A DNA stretch of 64,000 nt from Pedobacter alluvionis (GCF_003664035.1 NZ_RCCK01000016.1:1-64000); one strand, 5' to 3'; shown: positions 43,047-52,750, counted from the first letter of the stretch. Notes: a model not told the origin generated them from the letters alone. Numbers and translations: made by a program.

Positions 43047-43975
43047 TGGATCAGCACAATCTCATCATTATTTTAGGGGCCACGGCATCCGGCAAAACTA
43101 AACTGGCCGTAAGCATAGCGGATGTTTTAAATGGAGAAATTATTAGTGCTGATAGCCGACAGGTATTTAAACGAATGGATATTGGCACAGGGAAAGACCT
43201 GCAAGAATATCATATTTACGGAAAAAAAATCCCTTATCATTTAATTGATATTTTAGCACCTGGAGAACGTTATCATGTAGATGCTTTTAAAAACGACTTC
43301 TATCAGGCCTTTGAATCTATAACACAAAAAAACAAAATACCTATCCTTTGTGGCGGAACAGGAATGTATATCCACAGCCTTTTGCAAAATCAAACTTTTA
43401 CCGCCATTCCGGTAAATCAACAGTTTAGAGATCAGCTAAATTTATTATCGAAAGAGGAATTGATTTTAAAATTGCAAAATGATAAAAGCCAGGATACCAA
43501 TCATGTTGATTTATCCTCTAAAAAGAGATTGATCCGCGCATTAGAAGTAGCAGATTATTTAAAATATCACACACTGGAAGTGGTAGAGCGGCCCGAAGTT
43601 AAACCCATTATTTTTGGATTAAAAAATGAAGTCGAAATAACACGAGCGAAAATCCTGGCAAGGCTCGATCAAAGATTTAAGGCAGGCTTAATTGAAGAGG
43701 TAGAGCAATTGCTTAAAGAAGGTATTAGTAAAGAAATGCTGGTTTTCTATGGCTTGGAATATAAATTCATTGTGAATTACCTGGATGGCTTATTCACTTT
43801 TGATGAGCTAAAGCTGAGACTTGGCATTGCCATTTGTCAATACGCCAAAAGACAAAACACTTTTTTCAGGAAAATGGAAAAGGACAATGTGGAGATTATC
43901 TGGCTGGATGCATCGGCACCTGCTAACCAGTTACAACAGCAAGTTCTGGAAAAAGTTTCAGTAAAACTCAATTAA
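43046..43975 (+). CDS. miaA: tRNA dimethylallyltransferase
   Basis: The 309-residue enzyme adds a dimethylallyl group to A37 of tRNAs reading UNN codons. It has the P-loop GATASGKT at residues 11-18, the DSRQVF motif in EIISADSRQVFKRMDIGTGK, IDILAPGERYHVDAFKNDF, and CGGTGMYIHSLLQ. The ATG overlaps the stop of the preceding gene by one base, so it is likely cotranslated with it. Confidence 0.95.
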   Translation: MDQHNLIIILGATASGKTKLAVSIADVLNGEIISADSRQVFKRMDIGTGKDLQEYHIYGKKIPYHLIDILAPGERYHVDAFKNDFYQAFESITQKNKIPILCGGTGMYIHSLLQNQTFTAIPVNQQFRDQLNLLSKEELILKLQNDKSQDTNHVDLSSKKRLIRALEVADYLKYHTLEVVERPEVKPIIFGLKNEVEITRAKILARLDQRFKAGLIEEVEQLLKEGISKEMLVFYGLEYKFIVNYLDGLFTFDELKLRLGIAICQYAKRQNTFFRKMEKDNVEIIWLDASAPANQLQQQVLEKVSVKLN

Positions 43976-44092
43976 AAATCATCGGTCATTTTAACGTTGC
44001 TTTATCTATTAAAAACAACGAAAAAGCCCTTTTGGCACAGCCTTTGTATTTGTTCAAGTATATTAGTTTAACTCAAAAATAATAATATTAAA

Positions 44093-44617
44093 ATGAAAAC
44101 AATTACTAAAATTATTGCTACCTCAGCAGCTGTCGTGGCTTTATTCTTTACTACAAATGCTAATGCGCAATCTTCTCCAAAATTAGGAATAGGAATTATC
44201 GGTGGTGTACCTACCAGTGATGGATACAATGTAGCTCTTGGTGCAGATTTACGTTATCAGTTTGATATCGATAAACAATTATCAATTCCTGTAACTGCTG
44301 GTTATACCCGTTTCTTAGCTAAGGATATTACTGTGGGTAATATCACAGTTGATGGTGTAGACTTTGGTTATATTCCTGTAAAAGCTGGCGTTAAATATTT
44401 CTTTAATGATTCAGGTGCAGGTGCTTATGGTCTTGCAGAGCTAGGTGCTGGTTTCGGTACTAATGAAGGTAGCGGTACATCATTTGTATATTCACCAGCT
44501 GTTGGTTATGCATGGAGTAACGGTTTAGATTTAGGTCTTAAATATGAAGGTTTAGCTAGAAATGGTACTAGCACTGGTTATGTTGGCCTACGTTTAGCTT
44601 ACGGATTTAACTTATAG
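44093..44617 (+). CDS. Outer-membrane beta-barrel protein, paralogue 1
   Basis: The 174-residue protein has a signal peptide (TKIIATSAAVVALFFTTNAN then AQ) and alternating strands suggestive of a small barrel, ending in ...YVGLRLAYGFNL with the aromatic-rich C-terminus. It is a paralogue of the next gene: both start MKT.TK..AT and end with a LRLAY.F.L motif. Function unknown; it may be a structural porin-like protein. A terminator follows, so it is a single transcript. Confidence 0.75.
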   Translation: MKTITKIIATSAAVVALFFTTNANAQSSPKLGIGIIGGVPTSDGYNVALGADLRYQFDIDKQLSIPVTAGYTRFLAKDITVGNITVDGVDFGYIPVKAGVKYFFNDSGAGAYGLAELGAGFGTNEGSGTSFVYSPAVGYAWSNGLDLGLKYEGLARNGTSTGYVGLRLAYGFNL

Positions 44618-44641
44618 TCGTCATCCCGCTAAATAATATGG

Positions 44642-44667
44642 AAAGCCCCGACTTTAGTTGGGGCTTT
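44642..44667 (+). terminator. Terminator after paralogue 1
   Basis: AAAGCCCC and GGGGCTTT form an 8-bp stem followed by ATTATTT. Confidence 0.65.
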
Positions 44668-44771
44668 ATTATTTCATAACATTCTGAAAAAAGTGAAAAA
44701 TTGAAAATCCACCTTAGCTGTTTTAACGTAAATAAGTTAAATCCTTAATTAATAACTTAAATATCTTTAAA

Positions 44772-45323
44772 ATGAAAACAGCTACTAAACTTTTTGCAAC
44801 GACTTTAACGGCTCTTGCAATTTTAACCACCTCTAATTTAAAAGCGCAAACTATGGGTTCCACCGAGCCAATGACTACAGGAAGCGGAATGGCTTTCAAA
44901 ATCGGCGTAGGTGTAAATGCCGGATTATTTCCAGACAAATCGGAAATGGATTATGGTTATGGTGCAGACGTAAAACTTCAGTATGATTTAAGTCCTTATG
45001 TAGCCGTTACAGCTTCTGGCGGTTATACCCGTTTGAAATGGAAAGGTAGCCCCTTAAAATTCGAATTCATTCCGGTAATGGGCGGTGTTAGGGTATTCCC
45101 AATTGAAAGGATGTACCTGGCTACAGAACTTGGTTCGGGCCTGGCCATCAAAGACGGTGCTAACATGAATTTTATTTATACTGGTGGTTTAGGTTACGAA
45201 TGGAAAAACGGACTTGATCTTGGTGTAAAATATGAAGGTTATGTAAACAACAGCGCTTCCGATCTTTACTTCATGAAAACAGGACAATTTAACTTGAGGC
45301 TGGCCTATAATTTTAAATTATAA
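44772..45323 (+). CDS. Outer-membrane beta-barrel protein, paralogue 2
   Basis: The 183-residue protein has signal peptide MKTATKLFATTLTALAILTT then SNLKAQ, and a barrel-like sequence ending GQFNLRLAYNFKL. It shares the LGYEWKNGLDLGVKYEGY segment with VGYAWSNGLDLGLKYEGL of the preceding gene, showing a tandem duplication. No function can be given. It has its own terminator. Confidence 0.75.
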   Translation: MKTATKLFATTLTALAILTTSNLKAQTMGSTEPMTTGSGMAFKIGVGVNAGLFPDKSEMDYGYGADVKLQYDLSPYVAVTASGGYTRLKWKGSPLKFEFIPVMGGVRVFPIERMYLATELGSGLAIKDGANMNFIYTGGLGYEWKNGLDLGVKYEGYVNNSASDLYFMKTGQFNLRLAYNFKL

Positions 45324-45345
45324 TTCAAACATCATATAATTTTGG

Positions 45346-45372
45346 AGTCCCGATGAAAATCGGGACTTTTTT
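45346..45372 (+). terminator. Terminator after paralogue 2
   Basis: AGTCCCGAT-GAAA-ATCGGGACT is a perfect 9-bp stem followed by TTTTTTA. Confidence 0.85.
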
Positions 45373-45419
45373 ATTTATTTACCATTTAAATTGCTATTTT
45401 GAGCCGAAAACCAAATACC

Positions 45420-45950
45420 ATGAAAAGAATATTCGGGATAGCCGTACTTACCATTCTAATGGCCTGCAACCAGGCAGAAAAAAAATCTACTGAAACTAAA
45501 GATTCAACAAAAACGGATTCAGCATCGGTTAAAAATGAGGTTTCCATAAAAGACAAGCAGAAATCTGAAATCTTTAACCAGTATGTAGATTTAAAAAATG
45601 CGCTGGTAAAATCAGATTCTGCCAGTGCACAAAAATCTGCAGCAAAGTTACAAACGAGTTTGGCTGCCTATAAAGGTTGCGAGCCTACTGCAGCTGTTGC
45701 AGGCAAAATCGTTGCAAGCAAGAATCTCGTTTCGCAACGAAAAGATTTCACTGTTTTAAGTGCTGATTTAATCGCTTTACTTAAAAATGCAGAAATAGAA
45801 AAAGGCACTATATATGTTCAGCATTGCCCTATGGCGAATAAAGGAGACGGAGGTGATTGGTTATCAACTGAAAAGGAAATTAAAAATCCTTATTATGGTG
45901 ACGAAATGTTAGAATGCGGTAGAGTTGCCGAAGAGATTAAAGCAAAATAA
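45420..45950 (+). CDS. DUF3347-family lipoprotein
   Basis: I choose the ATG at 45420 (MKRIFGIAVLTILMACNQAE), which gives a lipoprotein signal with LMAC; an upstream start adds seven residues. The 176-residue protein has the DUF3347 core: IFNQYVDLKNALVKSDSASA, and the C-terminal HCPMANKGDGGDWLSTEKEI then NPYYGDEMLECG. DUF3347 domains occur in metal-efflux proteins, where His/Cys/Met residues may bind copper; that role is inferred. It is likely periplasmic and stands alone. Confidence 0.8.
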   Translation: MKRIFGIAVLTILMACNQAEKKSTETKDSTKTDSASVKNEVSIKDKQKSEIFNQYVDLKNALVKSDSASAQKSAAKLQTSLAAYKGCEPTAAVAGKIVASKNLVSQRKDFTVLSADLIALLKNAEIEKGTIYVQHCPMANKGDGGDWLSTEKEIKNPYYGDEMLECGRVAEEIKAK

Positions 45951-46083
45951 GGTGCTAAAACAGGTTTAATTAAGCATGATTGTTACTTCATTTTGACTAA
46001 TTATTCATATTAATTTAACAGATTTGTTATGCATGTATATTAATTTTATATAATTTAGAAAGCTATAAACATAATACAATAAT

Positions 46084-47373
46084 ATGTCAGATATTGCAGA
46101 GATAAAAGTTGATGGTAAGACAATAGAATTGCCAGTAATTACAGGAACAGAAGATGAAAAGGCCATTGATATTTCGAAATTAAGAGATCTAACGGGCTTC
46201 GTAACTTTAGATACTGGTTTTAAAAATACTGGTTCTACAAAAAGTAAAATCACTTTTTTAGATGGTGAAAAAGGCATTTTAAAATATAGGGGATATTCTA
46301 TTGAAGAGCTTGCCGCAAAGTCGAGTTTTTTAGAAGTGATTTATCTGATCATTTACGGAGATCTTCCAACACAAAAACAACTGGAGGATTTACAGGCTGA
46401 TATCAGCAAGCACACCCTGATTCATGAGGACATGAAGAAATTCTTTGATGGTTATCCATCAAGATCTCATCCAATGGGTCAATTGGGTTCGCTAATCTTC
46501 TCATTGTCTACATTCTATCCTGAATGCTTAAAACCAAATCAAACTGCAGAAGAACAAGATTTAACCATTATTAAACTTTTGGCTAAATTTCCAACCATTG
46601 TTTCTTTTGTTTATAAAAAATCATTAGGTCATCCGCTTATTTATCCAAAAAATAAATACGATTATGTAACCAATTTTCTTTGGATGACATTCGGACAACG
46701 TACTGAAGATTATGATGTAAATCCGATTGTTGTGAATGCCATGAATAAATTGCTGATCCTGCATGCAGATCACGAGCAAAACTGTTCCGCATCAACTGTT
46801 CGTATTGTAGGTTCTTCTGATTGTAATTTATATGCTTCAATTGCTGCTGGTATTGCTGCACTTTGGGGACCATTACATGGTGGTGCTAACCAGGCTGTGA
46901 TCGATATGTTAGAATTGATTAAAGCTGATGGTGGTGATACAGAGAAATGGATTGCAAAAGCGAAAGATAAAAATGATCCGTTCCGTATGATGGGCTTTGG
47001 TCACCGTGTTTATAAAAACTTCGATCCAAGAGCTAAAATCATTAAAAAAGCTTGTGATGATATCTTAGAAAACTTAGGTATTGATGATCCGATTTTAGAA
47101 ATTGCTAAAAAACTGGAAGAAGCAGCTTTAACCGATCAATACTTCATCGACCGTAAATTATATCCAAATGTAGATTTCTATTCAGGTATTATTTACCGCG
47201 CATTAGGTTTTCCATCTGAAATGTTTACCGTTCTATTTGCCTTAGGCCGTTTACCAGGATGGATTGCGCAATGGAAAGAAATGCACGAGAATAAGGAACC
47301 GATTGGTCGTCCACGCCAGATTTATGTTGGCGAAACGGATAGGGAATTCGTTGATATTAAAAACAGAAAATAA
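46084..47373 (+). CDS. gltA: Citrate synthase
   Basis: The 429-residue type II citrate synthase shows LTGFVTLDTGFKNTGSTKSK (N-terminal), GILKYRGYSIEELA, the catalytic His regions HADHEQNCSASTVRIVGSSD, GPLHGGANQAVIDML and GFGHRVYKNFDPRAKI, and DFYSGIIYRALGFPSEMFTV with the catalytic Asp. It condenses oxaloacetate with acetyl-CoA in the TCA cycle. It has an AT-rich leader of ~130 bases and a bidirectional terminator after it. Confidence 0.96.
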   Translation: MSDIAEIKVDGKTIELPVITGTEDEKAIDISKLRDLTGFVTLDTGFKNTGSTKSKITFLDGEKGILKYRGYSIEELAAKSSFLEVIYLIIYGDLPTQKQLEDLQADISKHTLIHEDMKKFFDGYPSRSHPMGQLGSLIFSLSTFYPECLKPNQTAEEQDLTIIKLLAKFPTIVSFVYKKSLGHPLIYPKNKYDYVTNFLWMTFGQRTEDYDVNPIVVNAMNKLLILHADHEQNCSASTVRIVGSSDCNLYASIAAGIAALWGPLHGGANQAVIDMLELIKADGGDTEKWIAKAKDKNDPFRMMGFGHRVYKNFDPRAKIIKKACDDILENLGIDDPILEIAKKLEEAALTDQYFIDRKLYPNVDFYSGIIYRALGFPSEMFTVLFALGRLPGWIAQWKEMHENKEPIGRPRQIYVGETDREFVDIKNRK

Positions 47374-47392
47374 CTCCAGTTATAATTACATA

Positions 47393-47425
47393 AAAAAAGC
47401 TTCCGAAAATTCTGAAGCTTTTTTT
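47393..47425. terminator. Bidirectional terminator between gltA and the DUF3667 gene
   Basis: AAAAAAAGCTTC and GAAGCTTTTTTT form a perfect 12-bp stem between convergent genes. Confidence 0.85.
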
Positions 47426-47443
47426 ATGCCTGGTTATTTCCAG

Positions 47444-48565
47444 CTAGGTGGCAACGTAATAAATTAGATTCAACATGACCATTTCAGTTAATTTAAACGC
47501 AATAGCGTAAAGAATAAAAATCATTATCATTTTGCCAATTACTTTTTTACGCTGATAGAATATTTTTAATGCATTAAACATATACCAGCAAATCCATACG
47601 ATAATAGCAAGCCCAATTAGATTGGATATTATAGAATCTTCGCCGAATATGTACTTCATAAATGGTTTTGTGAAAATCGACACAATGAAGTAGGCTGTCA
47701 TTCCATGTATCGTAAATATCAGGTGATCAAGATAGTAAATGTGATTTTTCCTGAAGTTCCACATAATAAACATCGCAAGTAAAGGCATCAGCAAAAAATA
47801 TTGTTTCGGCCTGTTGTGCTCTAAAGTTTCCTGTATCACTTCAGATTTTTGGCCAATTGTTATTGAACGTTTTGTAGCCATTCGTTTAAACCAATTGTCT
47901 CTTTCAATTAAAGGCAATGTTTTTTGTCTCGATAGGTAAGCATCATAGGTTGAGTCATTTCTATCATTATGAATGGTATTAAATCTTTTAAAAACTTTTT
48001 CCAGAGAATCTGATTTATTGGCTTTTAGTTGTTTCTTCAAATCAACTAAAACAATCGCTTGTTCCTTAAAGCCTAAGGTTTTAAAAGTACTTCTGTCTAA
48101 ATCTTCTTTAATTTTTGCTTTAACTTTGATTGCAATAACCGGATCTTTTCCTAAAATACCGGCTTTTTCAAGTTTACTATTAACCGTATCTAAAGTAGCC
48201 TTTTGCTGAACTCGTGTCTTTGCATCGATATGCTCATCGTTATTAGTGCGATGCTCAGGAGAATACGCCACTAAGAAGTAAACGATTGATACAAAAATAT
48301 ACATGCTAACCGGATTGATGTATCTCGCTCTTTTACCAGCTAAATAATCAAGTGTAACCTGACCGGGTTTCGTTAGGAGTGGGGTTAGTGTCTGGAAAAA
48401 CTTATTGTCGAAGTGGAAATAATGGGCAATACTATGGCTTATGAAGCCCCAAAAGCTTTCTTTTAGCTCTAAATTGGGCTGACCACAATTACTGCAATAA
48501 TGGCTTTCAACGTGCGAACCACAGTTTAAGCAATTGTGTTCTTTTCTGTACTTACCTGCTGACAT
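47444..48565 (-). CDS. DUF3667-family membrane protein with zinc ribbon
   Basis: The 373-residue protein begins with a zinc-ribbon-like cysteine set (CLNCGSHVESHYCSNCGQP) and HSIAHYFHFDNKFFQTLTPL then LLTKPGQVTLDYLAGKRARY, the DUF3667 signature, followed by a membrane segment (VSMYIFVSIVYFLVAY), a long charged middle (about 100-220), and three more segments at the C-terminus. Function is unknown. It starts at 48563-48565, with 12 bases between it and the nucleoside transporter gene, so it is probably cotranscribed with that. Confidence 0.85.
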   Translation of the reverse strand: MSAGKYRKEHNCLNCGSHVESHYCSNCGQPNLELKESFWGFISHSIAHYFHFDNKFFQTLTPLLTKPGQVTLDYLAGKRARYINPVSMYIFVSIVYFLVAYSPEHRTNNDEHIDAKTRVQQKATLDTVNSKLEKAGILGKDPVIAIKVKAKIKEDLDRSTFKTLGFKEQAIVLVDLKKQLKANKSDSLEKVFKRFNTIHNDRNDSTYDAYLSRQKTLPLIERDNWFKRMATKRSITIGQKSEVIQETLEHNRPKQYFLLMPLLAMFIMWNFRKNHIYYLDHLIFTIHGMTAYFIVSIFTKPFMKYIFGEDSIISNLIGLAIIVWICWYMFNALKIFYQRKKVIGKMIMIFILYAIAFKLTEMVMLNLIYYVAT

Positions 48566-48577
48566 GGATAATTGAAA

Positions 48578-49957
48578 TTATAAATGGTTAATGGCTTCTA
48601 CTTCTGCCCGGGTATGTTTGTGTTTAAATATCACCACAAAAACGACTGCAATAACAAGTACATAAATGGTAAAAGTTAACCAGATGTTATGCCAGTCCTT
48701 TACATCGAGGGCTCTGCTCAGGTCTCCATTTGGTAATACATCAATCCCTTTATTTTTAAGAAATTTAAGCAAGTGTACATTGTCTTCCTCACTTTTAACA
48801 TATTTGGAGAGCGAACCGATGGTATGATAGTAAGTGGTAAAAAAGCGGCTAATCATCCAGCCTGAAACCAAACTGCCAAACACGGCACCAAAACCATTGG
48901 TCATCATCATAAATAAACCCTGTGCAGAAGAACGGATTTTTGGCGCAGTTGACGTTTCAACAAATAGTGATCCTGATATGTTAAAGAAATCGAATGCCAT
49001 TCCGTAAACGATACATGAAGTAATGATCATCCAGAGGTTGGTTGACGGATCGCCATAGGCAAATAAACCAAAACGCAGTACCCAGGCAAACATGGCAATT
49101 GCAATTACCCATTTAATACCAAATCTTTTCAAAAAGAAAGGGATGGCCAGGATAAACAGTGTTTCAGATATCTGAGAGATCGATAAAATGATGGTAGAAT
49201 ATTTAATTACAAATGACTCTGCAAAAACGGGAAATAATTTAAATTCATCAAGAAAAACATCACCATAAGCATTTGTAAGTTGCAATGCTGCTCCTAAAAA
49301 CATAGAGAAGATAAAAAACAATGCCATTTTGTAATCGGTAAAAAGCTTAAAAGATTCGAGCCCGAGTTTCTGTGTAAATGTCTTTTTATCGCTGATTAAG
49401 TTTAAAGGTTTACAAGCAGGTAACGTAAAAGAGTATACACCCAACAATAAGGCACTTATACCTGCAATATAGAATTGGTTGGCACTTGCCTTGTTACCCG
49501 TTAAATTGGTAATCCACATGGCAGCAATAAAACCAATGGTACCCCAAACCCTGATGGGCGGAAAGTCTTTTATTACATCGAAATTGCCATTTTTTAAGGT
49601 CGTGTAACTTATCGAATTGCTCAGCGCTATGGTTGGCATGTAAAAACACATGGCTACCAATATTACCCAAAAAAAAGTGTGCGGATCATTCACCTGCGGC
49701 AGGTAAAACATGGTTGCTGCGTAAAGAAGATGCAAAATCGCATAAAGTTTTTCTGCGTTAATCCATTTATCGGCTAAAATACCGGTTAGGGTAGGCATAA
49801 ACAGCGAGGCGATGCCCATAGTAGAAAAAATGATTCCAAAATCTGCGCCGTCCCATTGTTTGGTTCCAAACCAATAATTTGCAATTGTAATTAACCAGGC
49901 AGCCCATACAAAGAATTGCATGAAACTCATTATAGTTAAGCGAAACTTAACATTCAT
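48578..49957 (-). CDS. Nucleoside:H+ symporter family MFS transporter
   Basis: The 459-residue protein has about 12 membrane segments and the NupG/XapB-type pattern: FRLTIMSFMQFFVWAAWLIT at the N-terminus, GIIFSTMGIASLFMPTLTGI, ADKWINAEKLYAILHLLYAA, and IKDFPPIRVWGTIGFIAAMW. These import nucleosides with protons. Substrate cannot be told more closely. It is upstream of the DUF3667 gene on the same strand. A 187-base gap separates it from the bifunctional nuclease gene. Confidence 0.85.
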   Translation of the reverse strand: MNVKFRLTIMSFMQFFVWAAWLITIANYWFGTKQWDGADFGIIFSTMGIASLFMPTLTGILADKWINAEKLYAILHLLYAATMFYLPQVNDPHTFFWVILVAMCFYMPTIALSNSISYTTLKNGNFDVIKDFPPIRVWGTIGFIAAMWITNLTGNKASANQFYIAGISALLLGVYSFTLPACKPLNLISDKKTFTQKLGLESFKLFTDYKMALFFIFSMFLGAALQLTNAYGDVFLDEFKLFPVFAESFVIKYSTIILSISQISETLFILAIPFFLKRFGIKWVIAIAMFAWVLRFGLFAYGDPSTNLWMIITSCIVYGMAFDFFNISGSLFVETSTAPKIRSSAQGLFMMMTNGFGAVFGSLVSGWMISRFFTTYYHTIGSLSKYVKSEEDNVHLLKFLKNKGIDVLPNGDLSRALDVKDWHNIWLTFTIYVLVIAVVFVVIFKHKHTRAEVEAINHL

Positions 49958-50144
49958 AATAATAATTTAGTTTGAATGATTGAAAGTAAAAGCTGAATAT
50001 AGAACTATTTTGAATGATAATCCAAAATGAACCCAAATTATTTAAAATAATCTGGCTCATTTTAGAATTTAGCTTTTATAGAGGGTAATTGAGAAAAAGA
50101 TTCGGACAAAATTTGAGTGAATAAACGTTTTAGATCCACCAAAA

Positions 50145-50759
50145 CTAAGATGTTCCGCGTTTATTCAATTCATCTCTTAATCTTGCGGCCTTTTCATAGG
50201 CTTCTTCGGCAATGGCTTCCTGTAATTTTTGTTGAAGTTCTTCTAATGTAAAATCGCCAAAACCCTGTTGCTGAGTTGAGGTTGGCATGCTATCGGCTTC
50301 TGGTTCTTTAGCAATTGAATCCATGTTTTCAAGAAAAAGAAAGTCATTACCTTCTATCACGATTCCGGCAGAAGCCAAAATAAATTCGTAAGTATAAATC
50401 ATGGCATTAAACCGAACGGCCAAAGCAATAGCATCAGATGTTCTGGCGTCAACTTCATGTGTGTTTTTACCATCGCTACAGATTAACTTTGCATAAAAAA
50501 CACCATCAACCAGATTGTAGATAATAATTTCCTTAATATTAATATGAAAAGTATCAGCCATTGATTTGAATAAATCATGCGTTAATGGTCTACTAGGAGT
50601 CATTTTCTCAATTTCTATGGCAATGGCCTGCGCTTCAAATGCACCAATAATAATCGGTAAGCGGCGGCGTCCATTTACTTCTCCTAAAACAAGGGCATAA
50701 GCACCAGATTGAGTCTGGCTGTAAGATAAACCTACAATATCTAATTTAACTTTTTTCAT
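50145..50759 (-). CDS. Bifunctional nuclease-domain protein (DUF151) with UVR motif
   Basis: The 204-residue protein has a DUF151 domain (about 1-135: LPIIIGAFEAQAIAIEIEKM, FYAKLICSDGKNTHEVDART then SDAIALAVRF) and a C-terminal UVR-type helical motif (LEELQQKLQEAIAEEAYEKA then ARLRDELNKRG). The plant homologue has DNase/RNase activity; in bacteria the role is not settled. It lies 51 bases downstream of etfA, with a palindrome in between. Confidence 0.9.
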   Translation of the reverse strand: MKKVKLDIVGLSYSQTQSGAYALVLGEVNGRRRLPIIIGAFEAQAIAIEIEKMTPSRPLTHDLFKSMADTFHINIKEIIIYNLVDGVFYAKLICSDGKNTHEVDARTSDAIALAVRFNAMIYTYEFILASAGIVIEGNDFLFLENMDSIAKEPEADSMPTSTQQQGFGDFTLEELQQKLQEAIAEEAYEKAARLRDELNKRGTS

Positions 50760-50770
50760 ATTTATGGTAA

Positions 50771-50801
50771 GACCTTATAGGTTATTAAAACCTATAAGGT
50801 C
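50771..50801. repeat. Palindrome between etfA and the DUF151 gene
   Basis: GACCTTATAGGTT and AACCTATAAGGTC form a 13-bp stem. It resembles the palindrome at 24274-24306 (both have ACCT..AGGTT arms). It may be an attenuator or terminator for the etf genes. Confidence 0.6.
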
Positions 50802-50810
50802 TATAAGATA

Positions 50811-51779
50811 TTATCCTTTATGTGCTTTTAATGCTTCAATTAATTTTGGTACAACCTCAAAAGCATCACCAACAATACCGTAATCAGCCACTTTGAAGAA
50901 AGGAGCTTCAGGATCCTTGTTGATTACAACAATCACTTTTGATGAACTAACCCCCGCCAGGTGCTGGATCGCGCCAGAGATACCAATAGCGATATAAAGG
51001 TTAGGGCTAATCGCAATCCCAGTTTGACCAACGTGTTCTGAGTGTGGTCTCCAGTCTGCATCCGATACCGGTTTAGAACATGCAGTAGCAGCGCCCAGCA
51101 AGCCAGCTAATTCTTCAATCATTCCCCAGTTTTCTGGTCCTTTTAAACCTCTGCCAGCCGAAACCACTAATTCTGCATCAGGTAGTGAAACCTTATCGGT
51201 TGCCCTTACGATCTCCTTGATAACCGTTCCTAAATCTGATTGTTTAACATCTGCACTAAACGCTTCTATTACAGCATCTGTAGCATTTTCTTTAACGCCA
51301 AATGCATTTGGATTTAAAGCGATTACTTTATTAGCCGATGTTAATTCGGTAATGGCGAAGGCTTTACCTGAGAAAGCTGTTTTCTTAACCGAGAATTTAC
51401 CATCAGTACTTGGCAATTCTACTGCGCCATCAGCTAAACCTGCTTTAAGTTTTACTGCAATACGCGGCGCTAGGCCTTTGCCAGAGAAAGAGTTAGATAA
51501 AACGATAATATCAGCACTTTCTTTTTCTGCAGCAGCAGCAATAACGCTTGCATAAGCCTGATTTACAAAGGTTTTTAATTGATCAGCATTTACATTTAAT
51601 ACTTTTGATGCACCATATTTACCTAATTCCTTTAATTCACTTTCGGCTACATCGCCAATAGAAATTGCGGTTAAATGAGTTGACTGTTGATCGGCAATGG
51701 CTTTGGCATAAGAAACGGCTTCAAAAACAGATTTCTTAAATTTTCCCTCAGCTTGTTCTACATATACTAATACTGACAT
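50811..51779 (-). CDS. etfA: Electron transfer flavoprotein, alpha subunit
   Basis: The 322-residue protein has the N-terminal domain (SVLVYVEQAEGKFKKSVFEA) and the C-terminal FAD-binding domain with VVSAGRGLKGPENWGMIEEL, ADWRPHSEHVGQTGIAISPN, IAIGISGAIQHLAGVSSSKV, and VINKDPEAPFFKVADYGIVG. It forms the FAD-carrying heterodimer with EtfB and takes electrons from acyl-CoA dehydrogenases. It follows etfB on the same strand with a 102-base gap. Confidence 0.95.
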   Translation of the reverse strand: MSVLVYVEQAEGKFKKSVFEAVSYAKAIADQQSTHLTAISIGDVAESELKELGKYGASKVLNVNADQLKTFVNQAYASVIAAAAEKESADIIVLSNSFSGKGLAPRIAVKLKAGLADGAVELPSTDGKFSVKKTAFSGKAFAITELTSANKVIALNPNAFGVKENATDAVIEAFSADVKQSDLGTVIKEIVRATDKVSLPDAELVVSAGRGLKGPENWGMIEELAGLLGAATACSKPVSDADWRPHSEHVGQTGIAISPNLYIAIGISGAIQHLAGVSSSKVIVVINKDPEAPFFKVADYGIVGDAFEVVPKLIEALKAHKG

Positions 51780-51881
51780 ATATTTACCCTTAATCCCCTA
51801 AAGGGGCTATTTTTTATAATTAATTATTATTTATTAACGCTGCAATACCAGGCAACTGGAAATTGCTAACTGCCTTACTGG

Positions 51882-52619
51882 TTAGATTACTTTAGCTTCG
51901 CTGTGAAGTAAGCTAATTAACGATTCTGTTTGATCCGCAGGAATTAATTTTACCGTTCCACGAGGAGCAGGAGTTTCATACTTCGTTACTTTGGCTACTT
52001 CTTCAGTTTCAACAGCATCCACCACAGTCAATGGTTTAGTTCTTGCACTCATGATACCACGCATAGTTGGGATTTTAGGTTCTGCCACACCTTCAGCGCA
52101 ACTTGCAATAAACTTACCAGAAACGGTTAAAACTTCTTTACCACCTTCAATCTCTCTTTCAATTGTTGCAGTATCGCCATCAAGAGTTAACTTTTTAATA
52201 ATTGATATTGAAGGGATGTCTAAAAATTCGCCAACCATAGCAGCAACCTGATTACCGTTATAATCGATAGATTCGCGGCCTGTTAAAATCAGATCAAAAT
52301 CTTTATCCTTTGCATATTCTGCAATCTGTTTAGCCACGAAATAAGCATCTCTTGGCGCTGCATTTACCCTAACTGCATCATCGGCACCAATGGCCAGTGC
52401 TTTCCTGATGGTTGGATCGTTAGCTGCTTCGCCAACATTGATCGCAGTTACGGTTCCTTTTCCACCTTCGGTTAACTCAATTGCACGTGATAAAGCGATT
52501 TCATCGTATGGATTAACAATATATTGCACTCCCGCCGTATTGAATTCGGTATTATCATTAGTAAAAGTTATTTTTGTCGTCGTGTCTGGCACGTTACTGA
52601 TACAAACTAATATTTTCAT
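51882..52619 (-). CDS. etfB: Electron transfer flavoprotein, beta subunit
   Basis: The 245-residue protein has the EtfB core: KILVCISNVPDTTTKITFTN, VNPYDEIALSRAIELTEG, ALAIGADDAVRVN, LILTGRESIDYNGNQVAAMV and, later, EIEGGKEVLTVSGKFIAS with the signature region VAEPKIPTMRGIMSARTKPL. It partners EtfA. It is the first gene of an etfB-etfA unit; the opposite-strand TPR gene starts 131 bases away, so the promoters share this gap. Confidence 0.95.
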   Translation of the reverse strand: MKILVCISNVPDTTTKITFTNDNTEFNTAGVQYIVNPYDEIALSRAIELTEGGKGTVTAINVGEAANDPTIRKALAIGADDAVRVNAAPRDAYFVAKQIAEYAKDKDFDLILTGRESIDYNGNQVAAMVGEFLDIPSISIIKKLTLDGDTATIEREIEGGKEVLTVSGKFIASCAEGVAEPKIPTMRGIMSARTKPLTVVDAVETEEVAKVTKYETPAPRGTVKLIPADQTESLISLLHSEAKVI

Positions 52620-52750
52620 ATGTTAATAGTGGTTTTTATTGCTATGAACGTTCTGGAACTAAAATTGTTTAGCTGCTGATCGGTTCATATATGATATCAT
52701 TATTATATAAGGTCTTTCTGCAAATTTAATTAAAAAAGCAAGGAAATAAA

